From Lophius americanus (taxonomy: Eukaryota; Chordata; Actinopteri; Lophiiformes; Lophiidae), in assembly GCA_037951165.1 (NCBI GenBank), contig JBBDHG010000008.1:9181001-9245000 (forward strand): DNA of 64,000 nt, in the 5' to 3' direction. Made by a program: the position numbers and the translations under genes. Below, piece by piece: positions 22,991 through 32,268 of the stretch. The notes under the pieces were generated by a model, which did no database searches, had not been told where the DNA came from, and saw only the letters and a program-made list of their open reading frames with translations. The first letter of the stretch is position 1. Every line of letters starts with the position of its first letter.

Positions 22991-24005
22991 CAGCTCAAAC
23001 ACACCCAGTCAGAAACAAGAAGACACAATGCACAAATACCCATATACATACAAGTGTGCAAAATATGAATTCTAGGAATGGAGGTTTAAGCCCCTTAACC
23101 ATCTTACTCATAAGCAGCTTTGAGATTTGAAACCACTTTTATTACGACACATGTGAAAACAAGCATTGATCTACTGCTGTCGCAAATTTAACTCTTTTAA
23201 TGAGATGATGTTTTCTGCTTGTGTCCATTTGTTAATTTTTTACTTTTACACGGCATAATACAACACCAATTGGGTCGATTTCAAGTAAGTTTGATGCAAG
23301 TGTGGACATAACAACAAGCAAAAATCCATTACACATCTGGAATTTTCAGGATATTTCCTCATTTTTTTGGTTACCTTATGCTTTTAAATTATTATAATCC
23401 TGAACAATTGGGGATATCATCGAAAAGTCGTCAATTCCGTCGCTGCCCCAACACATTCTTTGTGGTAACGCTGTTACTCAAACACTATTTAATGCATCGT
23501 TTTAAAATATTATACCAACATAGAACTTAGGAGAGGGCATGACACTTGCTTTAAAGTTGTCTTTGATTTTTGTACAAAGTTTTTGTGGAATAAGATATCT
23601 GAAGATAGCATTTTTTGTTCATCTTTGTTTAATACCAAAAGACTCCGGTCTCTTTTCTTAGACAAACGGTCACATCTTGACTCACTGTTGCCTCTCAACC
23701 GCCATCTTTCTATAAAAAAACAATGAAGCTTTCTAAGCTTGTTTTTAATTGGTGCTGTCCAGCTGGAAGTCTGATGGATGCTTGCGATTTTCTGATTATG
23801 GGTCAAATTGCCCCAGACACAACCCCCACCCAGCCCCACTTTAGACTATTGTGAGCTCTCCTTAAAAATGACAGTAATAGAGTACTCCTCAGAGTCGTTA
23901 CCCCCGAAGGGTCAACAGTTTGTTCATTTTTAACTATAATTCAATATCAAAAACAGGCATGCCATCAAACTGCTGCCATCTGATTTTAAGTAAATAATGT
24001 ATCCT
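22991..24005. other. Single-copy stretch, no gene seen
   Basis: The longest frame, minus 23839-23510, shows no domain. Confidence 0.4.
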
Positions 24006-24372
24006 TTGGGGCACGCCTCACTCTTTCAGGAAGTTTCATGAAAATAAATCGAGCAGTTCAAATGTAATTGACAAAATTTAAAAAAGCCCTGTCTCTCAAA
24101 AGCGAAGGGATAATCCTCTGGAATTTTGTGGTTTCTTCTTCATAACAACAGTCCCACCAAGGTTTATCAAGACTTCGAAAACCAAGTTTTGAAAAATTGA
24201 AAAAAAATAAATTAAATTTTTAAAAAGTCATCCACCAACCCTTTATCCTTATCCAATCAATAGTTGATTGGTTCTTCCTTTCTACATTTCCAAACCTTAC
24301 AACAACTTTCAGGAAGATTCATGAAGTAGTTTTTGAATAATACCAAAAGACAGACCGAAAAAAAAAAAAAGC
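24006..24372 (+). repeat. Possible LINE 3' UTR-like repeat
   Basis: Contains CAGGAAGTTTCATGAAAAT (about 24029-24047) and CAGGAAGATTCATGAAGTAG (about 24310-24329), then AAAAGACAGACCGA and an A run. Such phrases are typical of a dispersed teleost repeat that ends in an A-rich tail. A related phrase, GGATCATCAAAATCGGCTGG, lies at about 38982-39001. The family was not identified. Confidence 0.35.
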
Positions 24373-24449
24373 TAGTGAAAAATGTTTTCTAACTCTATAT
24401 TTATGTTATTTCTAGCATAAATTATAAAGTTTATAGCTAAGGCTGACAT

Positions 24450-24844
24450 AAACTAGTTGTTAGCTATGCTGCTATAGGTTTAGGCCCGTAGGGGATCTCC
24501 CATGATGCACTGAGCTTTTCTCTCTTCCTCTCTCACTGTCCTTCTTTATACATCCCTCTCACTTTAATGCATGTTACTGGATTATTGCATGTTACTAACT
24601 TGACTTCTTCCCTGGAGTCTTTGTGTTTTCTCGCCCTGTAAGGTCACATGGTTGGTGATTGCATCTGCTGCTATGGACCTCCTTGATGTCCACTGATCAC
24701 AAGATGATCATGATGATGATTACAATTATTATTATTATAATTGTATAGTATTTTCCCATAAACTATTGCTAAATGTCATATTACTATTATTGTTATTAAC
24801 AATTTTTATCAATTATAATTAGTTATTATTACCCCCCTAACACA

Positions 24845-24883
<39 letters not shown>

Positions 24884-24965
24884 CCCAGCTGGTCCTGGCA
24901 GTAGGTCGTCCACCCTGAGTCTTGGATCTGCTTGAGTCTGAACTTAATTCTGCCCGTTAGAGTGT
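24450..24965 (+). mobile_element. L2/CR1-type LINE 3' UTR, 5'-truncated
   Basis: Nearly the same sequence as the 3' UTR at 47175-47830. It starts at TTAGCTATGCTGCTATAGGT, passes through CTTCCCTGGAGTCTTTGTGT and TCGCCCTGTAAGGTCACATG, and ends after CCAGCTGGTCCTGGCAGTAG. No coding sequence remains. An internal CA microsatellite (24840-24880) sits where the 47-kb copy has a pyrimidine-rich segment. Confidence 0.85.
24840..24880 (+). repeat. CA microsatellite in LINE 3' UTR
   Basis: About 20 CA units with one CCC interruption. Confidence 0.95.
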
Positions 24966-26985
24966 GGACTTAATATTAGGGGACCCTCATTTTGAAATAA
25001 CCCATAAACATCACTTTGAGTATCTTCAATTCTGCACATTTGTCCCACTCAGTGGTCTCCGTTTTACCACCACATTCCATTTTGATTGAAATCAAGTGAT
25101 GTCAGAGTCCTGGAGTCAGAGACATAGCGGTACTATGCCTGAGATCTATGTTTCTTTTTTCACATCAAACAAAAACTTTTTTTTTTAAAGCAACAATGTT
25201 GTGCTTCAACTGGGGCGTGTACATATAAAGCTGTTGAGACGACTGATCCAAGTCAGTTACAATAGAGTCCTGGAGAAGATGTAAGTAAAAAGTTACTTTG
25301 AACGCTGATGGTCCAACCATAAAAAAATATCTGCTTTTAGAGAGATGCTTGCTTTTTAAGGTCCATTCTAAAGACGGCAGGAGGAGAGAGGATTTTAACG
25401 TCAATATTTCACATCTGTTGAGCAGCCATACTTTGTTATATTGAATGCTGTTAACAGCTCACAGCAGTGGAGTGGCGGTGAAGTAGAATGTTGGGATACA
25501 ACCCCTTAAGTTGTAGGAAGCTCTGCACACTTGTTCAAGATAGCTGAAAACGAATAAAACTTGATTTTTTTAAGTTGTGAAGGACAACATACCAAAATAA
25601 TAATAATAATACTTAAAGCATACACTGAATATTTAAGCAGTTTTCAGGGCTATATGTGAGGTATGACAGTCAATGTAAGCAGAGGTTCAGATAGTTGCTC
25701 ATTCCACACTCTAAAGACACTAAACAATGGCTGTTTAGTATTCTGAGATGCTTTGTTAGTTAAGCAGTTATTAATTGCTTGCTCTCCACCATATCCTCCC
25801 CACTTGTTCAGATGAAGGCGTAATAGCCAAAACTTTAGCAGGGGTTAGAATAAAGAAGTGTAGGAGAGTACAAACTCAAAATCAATTTAATAAGTAAGTA
25901 AAGTAGATCATTAAATTTAAGTTTTAAAAACTGAAAAAAATGCATTTAGTAACAACAAGTTAAATGTAATAATCTATCTTACTTTATAATGTGGCAAAAT
26001 GTTTCCTGACTCTCAGTAAAGTCAATTATTAGATTTTACAGTGTGTTTTCCTCCTGAAGACTGCGATCTCTGAAGCTCTGTCCTTAACCTTGGATGAGAT
26101 TGTCGGGCCTACAGAGAAATCTTTATTATTAAGTTGTCGTTCTTCAATATTGAAGGATGGATCACATGACGTAATCACCTGTATTATAATTTCATTCTTT
26201 TAAAGCCACAACGCACCGCATAACAGACACACAAACACATGTTTACACAAAAAATATACATTAATACCAGAAACAGCAACAAGAACAAACAACACCGTCC
26301 ATGTAAAGCCTATTTTATACCGTAAAATGTAATACAATGGCTTTACTTAAAGAAAAAAAAATTGCCAATTGCCTCAGAATAATGAGAAACGTAGATCAAT
26401 AGGATTAAGTTGTTCGAGCTGAAAACAATGCAATTGGTTCTAACAGCTCAATATGTAACTATTTTACTTTATGTACTAGTTTTGAGGCAATATTTGTCGG
26501 ACTTTTTCAAGTGAAGCCAACTTACATTTTACTGTGCAATAATATATAGTTAGATTGTACTTTTTTCAGTGGGTTGCACAATAGGAAGATTCGATGCACA
26601 GGAGCCCACACAACCGTGGAAAAGAGGCGTGCGTTTGTTTACCGCATTTTGAGGGAGCCTTTGAAATGATACGGTCTTCTTGCGGCACTGTCACACATTC
26701 AGGCTTCAAAATATTAAAGCCTTTGTAGGATGCAAGTCCAAGTTCAAGCCACAACTACTATTACATAGCAACTTCCAGACACATGGCACGCAGTAGTGTT
26801 GATGTGGGCAGTTAGGTACTAAAGGATAAGGTGAGATAACACTACATGGTCCCTGCATTCCCAGATCATTAGGACAACTTAGGAGATTGTTGGTTTGTCA
26901 ATCGCAGGTTAAATGTCTGAATTGTTTCTGTTTAACGAAGCAATCCATTAGATTCTCATTTGTTAGCTTTCAGCAAATTTGTAAA
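24966..26985. other. Single-copy AT-rich stretch, no gene seen
   Basis: A short AAT run lies at about 25598-25612. The frames at 25165-25404 and 26566-26754 (minus) match no domain. No repeat family recognised. Confidence 0.4.
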
Positions 26986-27610
26986 ACTAGACCTATGCTG
27001 TCATCTCCGACAGAAAGGGTATATCCATGAAAGGTACCCAATTTCCTGCTTTCTATAAGCAACTCTCTGATTGAATGTCTGAAACAGTGTTTTTGATAAA
27101 GACAGATCCAATTGTGATTAAAATATGACCTTTTAAAGAAAAATACGACATAAAAGATAGTTATTCTTTTGTTGATTCATATTCACGAATGTGAATAAAA
27201 TAACTGACCAACCATGAGAAGGTAATCAGTGAAAAACAGTGTTATTTTTGGAAATTAGCTCCCCACTATTGAGTAAAATATAAACAATTATGGTAAAATA
27301 TAAAATATATACAAGATAGATCTCTTTGAGTGCATTTATATGTTCCACAATTGGACTTAATGGAACCAATAGTCGATAAATTATTGGCCGAAAATATTAA
27401 CTTAAGCTGAAGCTCCCCTTAGTGTCAGAAATAAAAAAAACTGACATTTTCCCACCCCAGTTCTTCCTCACAATAAGGTTATTTGGGATTAAATTTTGAA
27501 TGGGAACCATAATATAGTTTATATGTTATTGGGTTTACATGAATGATCTGCTGCGCTGGACGCGTCGATGACGATTCCTTAATATCCCCGACTTTTTGGG
27601 GATATAAATA
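26986..27610 (+). mobile_element. Dispersed family A, copy 4 (best full-length copy)
   Basis: Runs from the 5' segment (ACTAGACCTATGCTGTCATC, then CCGACAGAAAGGGTATATCC and TTTCCTGCTTTCTATAAGCA) to the 3' end. The middle carries TCCCCACTATTGAGTAAAAT, GAAGCTCCCCTTAGTGTCAG and CCCAGTTCTTCCTCACAATA. The 3' block is GATGACGATTCCTTAATATC. The last element is a perfect hairpin: ATATCCCC (27582-27589), loop GACTTTTT, GGGGATAT (27598-27605). No coding region, LTR or terminal inverted repeat. Probably non-autonomous. Confidence 0.8.
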
Positions 27611-28029
27611 CAACTCAACGTATCACGTAGTGGCTGTAAATATGTCCACCTGTTGTGATTGCCTCGGAATTTTATCATGTGTAAATTTTTCTATATAATC
27701 TATGTAAAGTTCTTTTTTTGTTTTTTTTGGTGGGGTAACCCATTCAAAGTGCAGTCATATCCCTCCAGATATTAGAGTCCAGTTCTTCTACACCTACCTG
27801 AGCCCATTCCAGTCTAAATGAACCAGACTGAATGTACGAACACACCGCAGTTCATTTAACCCCACCGTACAGGTGAAGTATGACCACAGCCTAAAACTCA
27901 ATAAAAATGTCCCAGCATGCTCCATTCTGACCTCATGGACAGTGTGAGCAAAGTGTTTGTTCTCGGGCATCAATGAAGTGAATTAACAGCAACAGTCAGA
28001 CAGCAGCTGCTTCTCTCTTCTTCGCTCTG
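27611..28029. other. Single-copy stretch, no gene seen
   Basis: T-rich tract at about 27711-27728. Nothing else recognised. Confidence 0.4.
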
Positions 28030-28330
28030 GAACATTAGAAATAACCAGACATATGTATGCCGACAGATTACCACCTCTGCAGCCCTCCAGATGCTGCTGC
28101 CATAATGACATGCAACATGATCGACAGAGGATATTTGTCTCAGTGTGTTGCAGGCCTCCGTACGCAGACTTGTTCTGCATCCCATTACACGGAAGCCATG
28201 CAGAACATGTATCACCTGACCAACCAAGTGTGTGAGGAGCAGCCTCTGCAGCCAGGAGCCCCGCTGCTGCCGGGACACAATTAGCATCTTGCTGAGCTAC
28301 GGGTTGCAGACTGCCGGCTCCAACACATAT
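28030..28330. promoter_or_regulatory. Candidate conserved block, open on both strands
   Basis: GC-balanced and repeat-free. A 75-codon plus frame (28057-28284) overlaps two minus frames (28333-27983 and 28287-27970). The plus frame has an in-frame stop 15 bases before its ATG, no recognised domain and no strong splice donor. A coding exon is possible but not supported. A conserved non-coding element is the more likely reading. Confidence 0.3.
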
Positions 28331-28620
28331 CACTGAGCGTAGAGGAAGGAATGTTTTGCTCGATCACTCACAATTCTTATAGCTGAACACAACACACAAA
28401 TATTTTTGATGCTCGATGTACAAGGAATTATGACAATCCGAACAAAAAGTTTTATAGTAATTTTAGAGTTTAATCAGTTTTACTCAAAAGAACTGTTCGA
28501 CCAAAGATTTAAATTCAATCATCATCTATACGGCCTCATGCTTTTGTAAAGCTGGGTATATTTCCATACTTTGTCAGTGTTTCTGCAGCTTCACAGAAAC
28601 ACGTTACAGCAATCTCCAAA
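28331..28620. other. Short single-copy stretch
   Basis: No feature recognised. Confidence 0.4.
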
Positions 28621-29094
28621 AGAAGACTGATGCTGAAGAAGACTGACGTCCCCGACAGCAAGGGTATATTCCTGAAAAGACTGCAATCCCCTAAATTGTA
28701 CGAGCAATCTCACCGATTGAGCTCCTCTAGTTAAATTTGAGGTATTTTTCATTCAAATAAAGTTCGGCAAAGTGAGTAAAATATGAGCCATTAGAGTAAA
28801 ACTAATTCTAGTTTAATTCTAGTAAAACGAGTCTATTCATATGCACTAAATTATGACAAAATTGGTTCAATGGTCAAGAAATGATGGCCCAAAAACTTTT
28901 AGGGATAAAGCTGCCCCTAGGGTCAGAAATATACCAACAAGCTTTGCTAAAATCTAATCAGTATTTCTTCACACTAAGGTCTACGTGGGTAAAAACTCTG
29001 AAAATGATCCATAAAAAAGTTTTTGAGTTATGTTGGGAAAACTGTGTATTCATATAAAAAAAAACTCCCCCTAGTGAGTAAAATATTACATTTT
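28621..29094 (+). mobile_element. Dispersed family A, copy 5 (forward part)
   Basis: The 5' end is intact (GACGTCCCCGACAGCAAGGG, then TATATTCCTGAAAAGA). It continues through GCTGCCCCTAGGGTCAGAAA and CTCCCCCTAGTGAGTAAAAT, where it breaks off. The usual 3' block and hairpin are missing. The sequence next to it is family A in the opposite direction. Confidence 0.78.
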
Positions 29095-29188
29095 CACACT
29101 TATTACCCACATATACCTTAGTCCAAGGAATAACTGCATTGATTTTGGCAAAGGTCGGTTGTATATTTCTGACACATTGTATATTTCT
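29095..29188 (-). mobile_element. Dispersed family A, copy 5 (inverted part)
   Basis: Reads on the minus strand as family A: TGTCAGAAATATACAACCGA, then CAAAATCAATGCAGTTATTC and AGGTATATGTGGGTAATAAG. It directly follows the forward part, giving a foldback arrangement. Confidence 0.72.
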
Positions 29189-29574
29189 TTTGAGTTGAAA
29201 CTCAAAATGTGCCAACTAAACAGTGGAGCAGGGCATTAAAGGGTTGCTAGCATGGCGTACTGGTTGGTCAATATTGTCCCGCCTTAAAATGGCATCAGAA
29301 GCAGACAGAACAAGATGTCGAGACAGAGGGGACTTGTGTGCAACCTACATAGGAGGGATTTAAGAAGTGGCTCATAGAAGTCGCTAACTCTTAGAGGAAA
29401 AACTCAACTCAACTGAAAATGTCAAATTGAGTAGACAATGTGACGTTTGGAGAGCTCCTTACCTTCCGAGCAGGATGAGCTCCACCTCTATGTATCACAG
29501 ACTGTAAATTATGGTTTTTGCCCTGTTACTTTATTGTTTACACAACACTGCATGTTGTATATGAGATATAACAA
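29189..29574. other. Single-copy stretch, no gene seen
   Basis: No recognised repeat or coding region. Confidence 0.4.
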
Positions 29575-29945
29575 TCATAATAATAATAATAATAATAATA
29601 CATTTAATTTATAATGCACTTTACATTTGGATCAAATCTCAAAGTGCTACAAAGTAAAAGCAGATAAAAGCGTCCATAAAAAAATAAAATAATAACTATA
29701 TAAAAGCCTGACCAAAAAGCAGCAATGTTAATTAAAGTTATAGGTTCTGCTAAAAAGGAAAGTTTTAAGTCCTTTTTTAAATGTGTCAGTCGTCTGTGGA
29801 GCCTTCAGATGGTAAGGGAGGGCATTCCACAGACGAGGGGCAGCAGAACAGAAGGCCCGATCACCTATGCTGCTGATCATGCCTGGTACAAGCAGAACGC
29901 TCGCTGCCCTTCTTTCCCCATGACGTTCACTGTAAACAAACATCC
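29575..29945 (-). mobile_element. L2-type LINE C-terminus and 3' UTR
   Basis: The minus frame 29943-29728 ends in GDRAFCSAAPRLWNALPYHL, then FKKGLKTFLF and a stop. This is the hallmark C-terminus of L2/CR1-group LINE proteins ('R.WN.LP..LR...S..FK..LKT.LF'). The 3' UTR follows (CACTTTGAGATTTGATCCAA on the minus strand), then the ATT tail (29577-29600 on the plus strand). Everything upstream of the C-terminus is lost. The plus-strand junction at about 29945-29985 leads into a different LINE. Confidence 0.82.
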
Positions 29946-29984
29946 TAAAAATAAAGGCAAAATACGAGGCGAGGGGGTGGGGGG

Positions 29985-30450
29985 AGCAGGGTGTTAGGTA
30001 GAGCAGCTGGATGTGGCTGGGAGTTCAGTGTAGTTGGAGAGGAGTTGGGGGAGGGGCGGTGCACTTAGGGGGTTAAGAGGGGTTCCAGCTGTGGGAGTCG
30101 GGCTGGAGGATTGGGGTCAGATGACTGGTCGAACCGGTTAAAAGAACTGGTTGAGGTTATCTGCCCACTGTTGGTCCCCTACAGCTTGGGAGTTTGCCCT
30201 ACGAAAACAATCGTTAAAACAATCATTTATTTTTACCATGAGGACATTTAACAATTCACTTCCTATGTTATAATTGCTCTCTTTTGTCACGCTGAGGTCA
30301 ATCAAAGATCGTCTCCTTCCACAAACCAAAGCCACGACACTTCTTTGGCAGACTAGCCCAGCAAATGGGTTTATACTGGCGTGGTCTGTTAAAATCTCTA
30401 CACCCATATCTTTGGACTGAATCTCTTTGGTCAGGAGTTTAGTCACACTC
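29985..30450 (-). mobile_element. LINE chimera: CR1/jockey-like spacer joined to L1-like piece
   Basis: 29985-30195 is a second copy of the proline-rich spacer of the LINE at 32075-34310 (minus strand GDQQWADNLNQFFNRFDQSS). At about 30200 the match ends. The rest of the same minus frame (to 30446) reads MTKLLTKEIQSKDMGVEILT then DHASI, which resembles the end of an APE-type endonuclease domain (SDHA-like box) from an L1/Tx1-type LINE. The join is in frame (102 codons), but that may be chance. The L1 assignment is tentative. Confidence 0.55.
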
Positions 30451-30744
30451 CTGTGGTAAGTTTCTCTTCCTCAACTAATCATACCAACCAGCCACATCAG
30501 AGCTCTCTGGACATATGTGCCACATGAAGTCATTCTTTTCTTATTAAATACAGATTCTCAGTGCACACTTTGAGCAAATTAACATGAATTTAAATCAATC
30601 AATGAATACGACGAACGGAAGGGGTATGTCAAATTTTAGAGTTCCCCCTTGTTTTCTCTTGGCAGCTTATGAAATTAATAGTGAAAACAATGTCATTCCA
30701 AATTCTGTGGGAAGGTTTTCATAGTCAGGGAGTCATAATATTGC

Positions 30745-30800
30745 ACTTAATCCAAATGTAAAGTGCGTTATAAATTAAATGTATAATTATTATTATTATT
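30745..30800 (+). mobile_element. L2-type LINE tail, minimal
   Basis: AATCCAAATGTAAAGTGCGT, then TATAAATTAAATGTATAATT and an ATT tail. These are the last 55 bases of the family also seen at 12.6, 29.6 and 43.2 kb. Confidence 0.75.
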
Positions 30801-31064
30801 AACATTACTTAGGTGCATTTTGCAACAAAACTCTTAGCAAAATCAGCAAACCCTAATGCCCAGAGAGGTTCCAGCACACCAGATGGCACAGATGAAGGCA
30901 ACGCACTCCTGCCTCTTCAATTGAACGAGCTTCTATTTTCTTGTTGGTGAAAAAAATAATCTTCATTGACCGTTATCAATATCCAGACGGATCCACAGGG
31001 GAACATCACAACAAAACAAAGGAAAACACCACTTTGTGGTCTGGAGCATATCAGCAATTCCTGT
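30801..31064. other. Short single-copy stretch
   Basis: No feature recognised. Confidence 0.4.
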
Positions 31065-31988
31065 ACACACTAGGTCTAAGCCGTTGTTCCCAACAGCAAG
31101 CGTCTATCCTCAAGTCCCCAATACCCTTCATTGTACAAGCATCCACCTGATTGAAATCTTCCAATTAAATGTTACGCGTCCGTTAAAAAAAAAAAAAGCT
31201 CCTCTTAATGAATAAATATGAACTATTAGAGTAAAATATGAAATATACAAGTTAGATCTCCTCGAGTCGATTCATAGTCACCAATTTGGACTAAATTGGA
31301 CCAACGTTAAGAATGTTATTTTCAAGAAACAATGTATTTCTTGAAAAGCTAACCCTAGTGCATAAAATATGAAATATTAGAGTAAAACTGAATATACACA
31401 AGATTGATATCCTTAAGTCAATTCATATGCACTTTTTGATTTGATTCATTTTGACTAAATTGGACCAACAGTTGAGAAATTATAGCCCAAACCTTTTGGA
31501 GATAAAGCTCCACCTAGTGTCGGAAAATCACGACCTTACCACTCCAAAAATCCCAAATCCTTCCAGTTCTTCCTCTCACTAAGGTCTATGTGGGAATACA
31601 ATTTGAAAATAATCCATGAAATAGTGATGTAGTTATGTTCGGAAAACAAGGTTTTTTCAATGGAAAAAAAAAGCTTTGCCTGGTAAATAAAATATGAACT
31701 ACTAGTGATTAAAATATGGAGGTGGAAAGTCAATTCATATTCACCAAATTTGGACTTAATAGGACCAACTTTTGAGAAATTATGACCTGAAGCCTTTCAA
31801 AGAAAGCTCCTCCTGCCGGAAATATACAACTAAACTTTCCTAAAATCAATTGAGTTCTTCCTCGCACTATTTGGGTATTTAAATGTGAAAATGATACTTG
31901 AAGTAGTTAACAAAAAGTATCTGCCACGGCAGATGCAGCGGCTCTAATGACGATTTCATAATATCTTCAACTTTTTGGGGATATAATA
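31065..31988 (+). mobile_element. Dispersed family A, copy 6 (longest)
   Basis: Both ends are present, from CACTAGGTCTAAGCCGTTGT and CCAACAGCAAGCGTCTATCC to GATTTCATAATATCTTCAAC and TTTTTGGGGATATAAT. The inner module (ATAAATATGAACTATTAG type, then a GACTAAATTGGACCAAC type phrase) occurs three times, starting near 31207, 31367 and 31687. This explains the extra length (about 920 bp) compared with copies 3 and 4. There is no coding sequence. Confidence 0.8.
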
Positions 31989-32166
31989 ATCCTCACATTG
32001 GAAGCTAGCTTACTATCAAAACTATCTTTGATGGATGAACTTTTCTGTAAATGAATTCATTCTTCAACAGTCTAAGATAAGATAAGGTAAACCTTTATTA
32101 GTCCCACAATGGGGAGATTGCAGAATTACAGTAGCAAGAGCATGTTACAGAATAACATTATGTACA

Positions 32167-32188
32167 ATTAAATTAAATTAAATTAAAT
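32167..32188 (+). repeat. AAATT pentanucleotide run
   Basis: Four to five AAATT units inside the LINE 3' UTR. Confidence 0.85.
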
Positions 32189-32247
32189 GTGCAGTTGTGG
32201 ACATGTTGAGTAGTATATTGTCCCATAGTGCAAAGTGCAACTGAGGC

Positions 32248-32268
32248 ATGTGTGTGTGTGTGTGTGTT
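32248..32268 (+). repeat. GT microsatellite in LINE 3' UTR
   Basis: Ten TG units. Confidence 0.9.

Noticed and set aside
27582..27605. Family A as a Helitron because of its 3' hairpin
   Set aside because: The expected CTRR end just after the hairpin and a TC start are not evident, so the class is left open.
30138..30446. A 102-codon host gene on the minus strand
   Set aside because: One half matches the spacer of a LINE elsewhere in the window and the other half resembles an endonuclease domain end.
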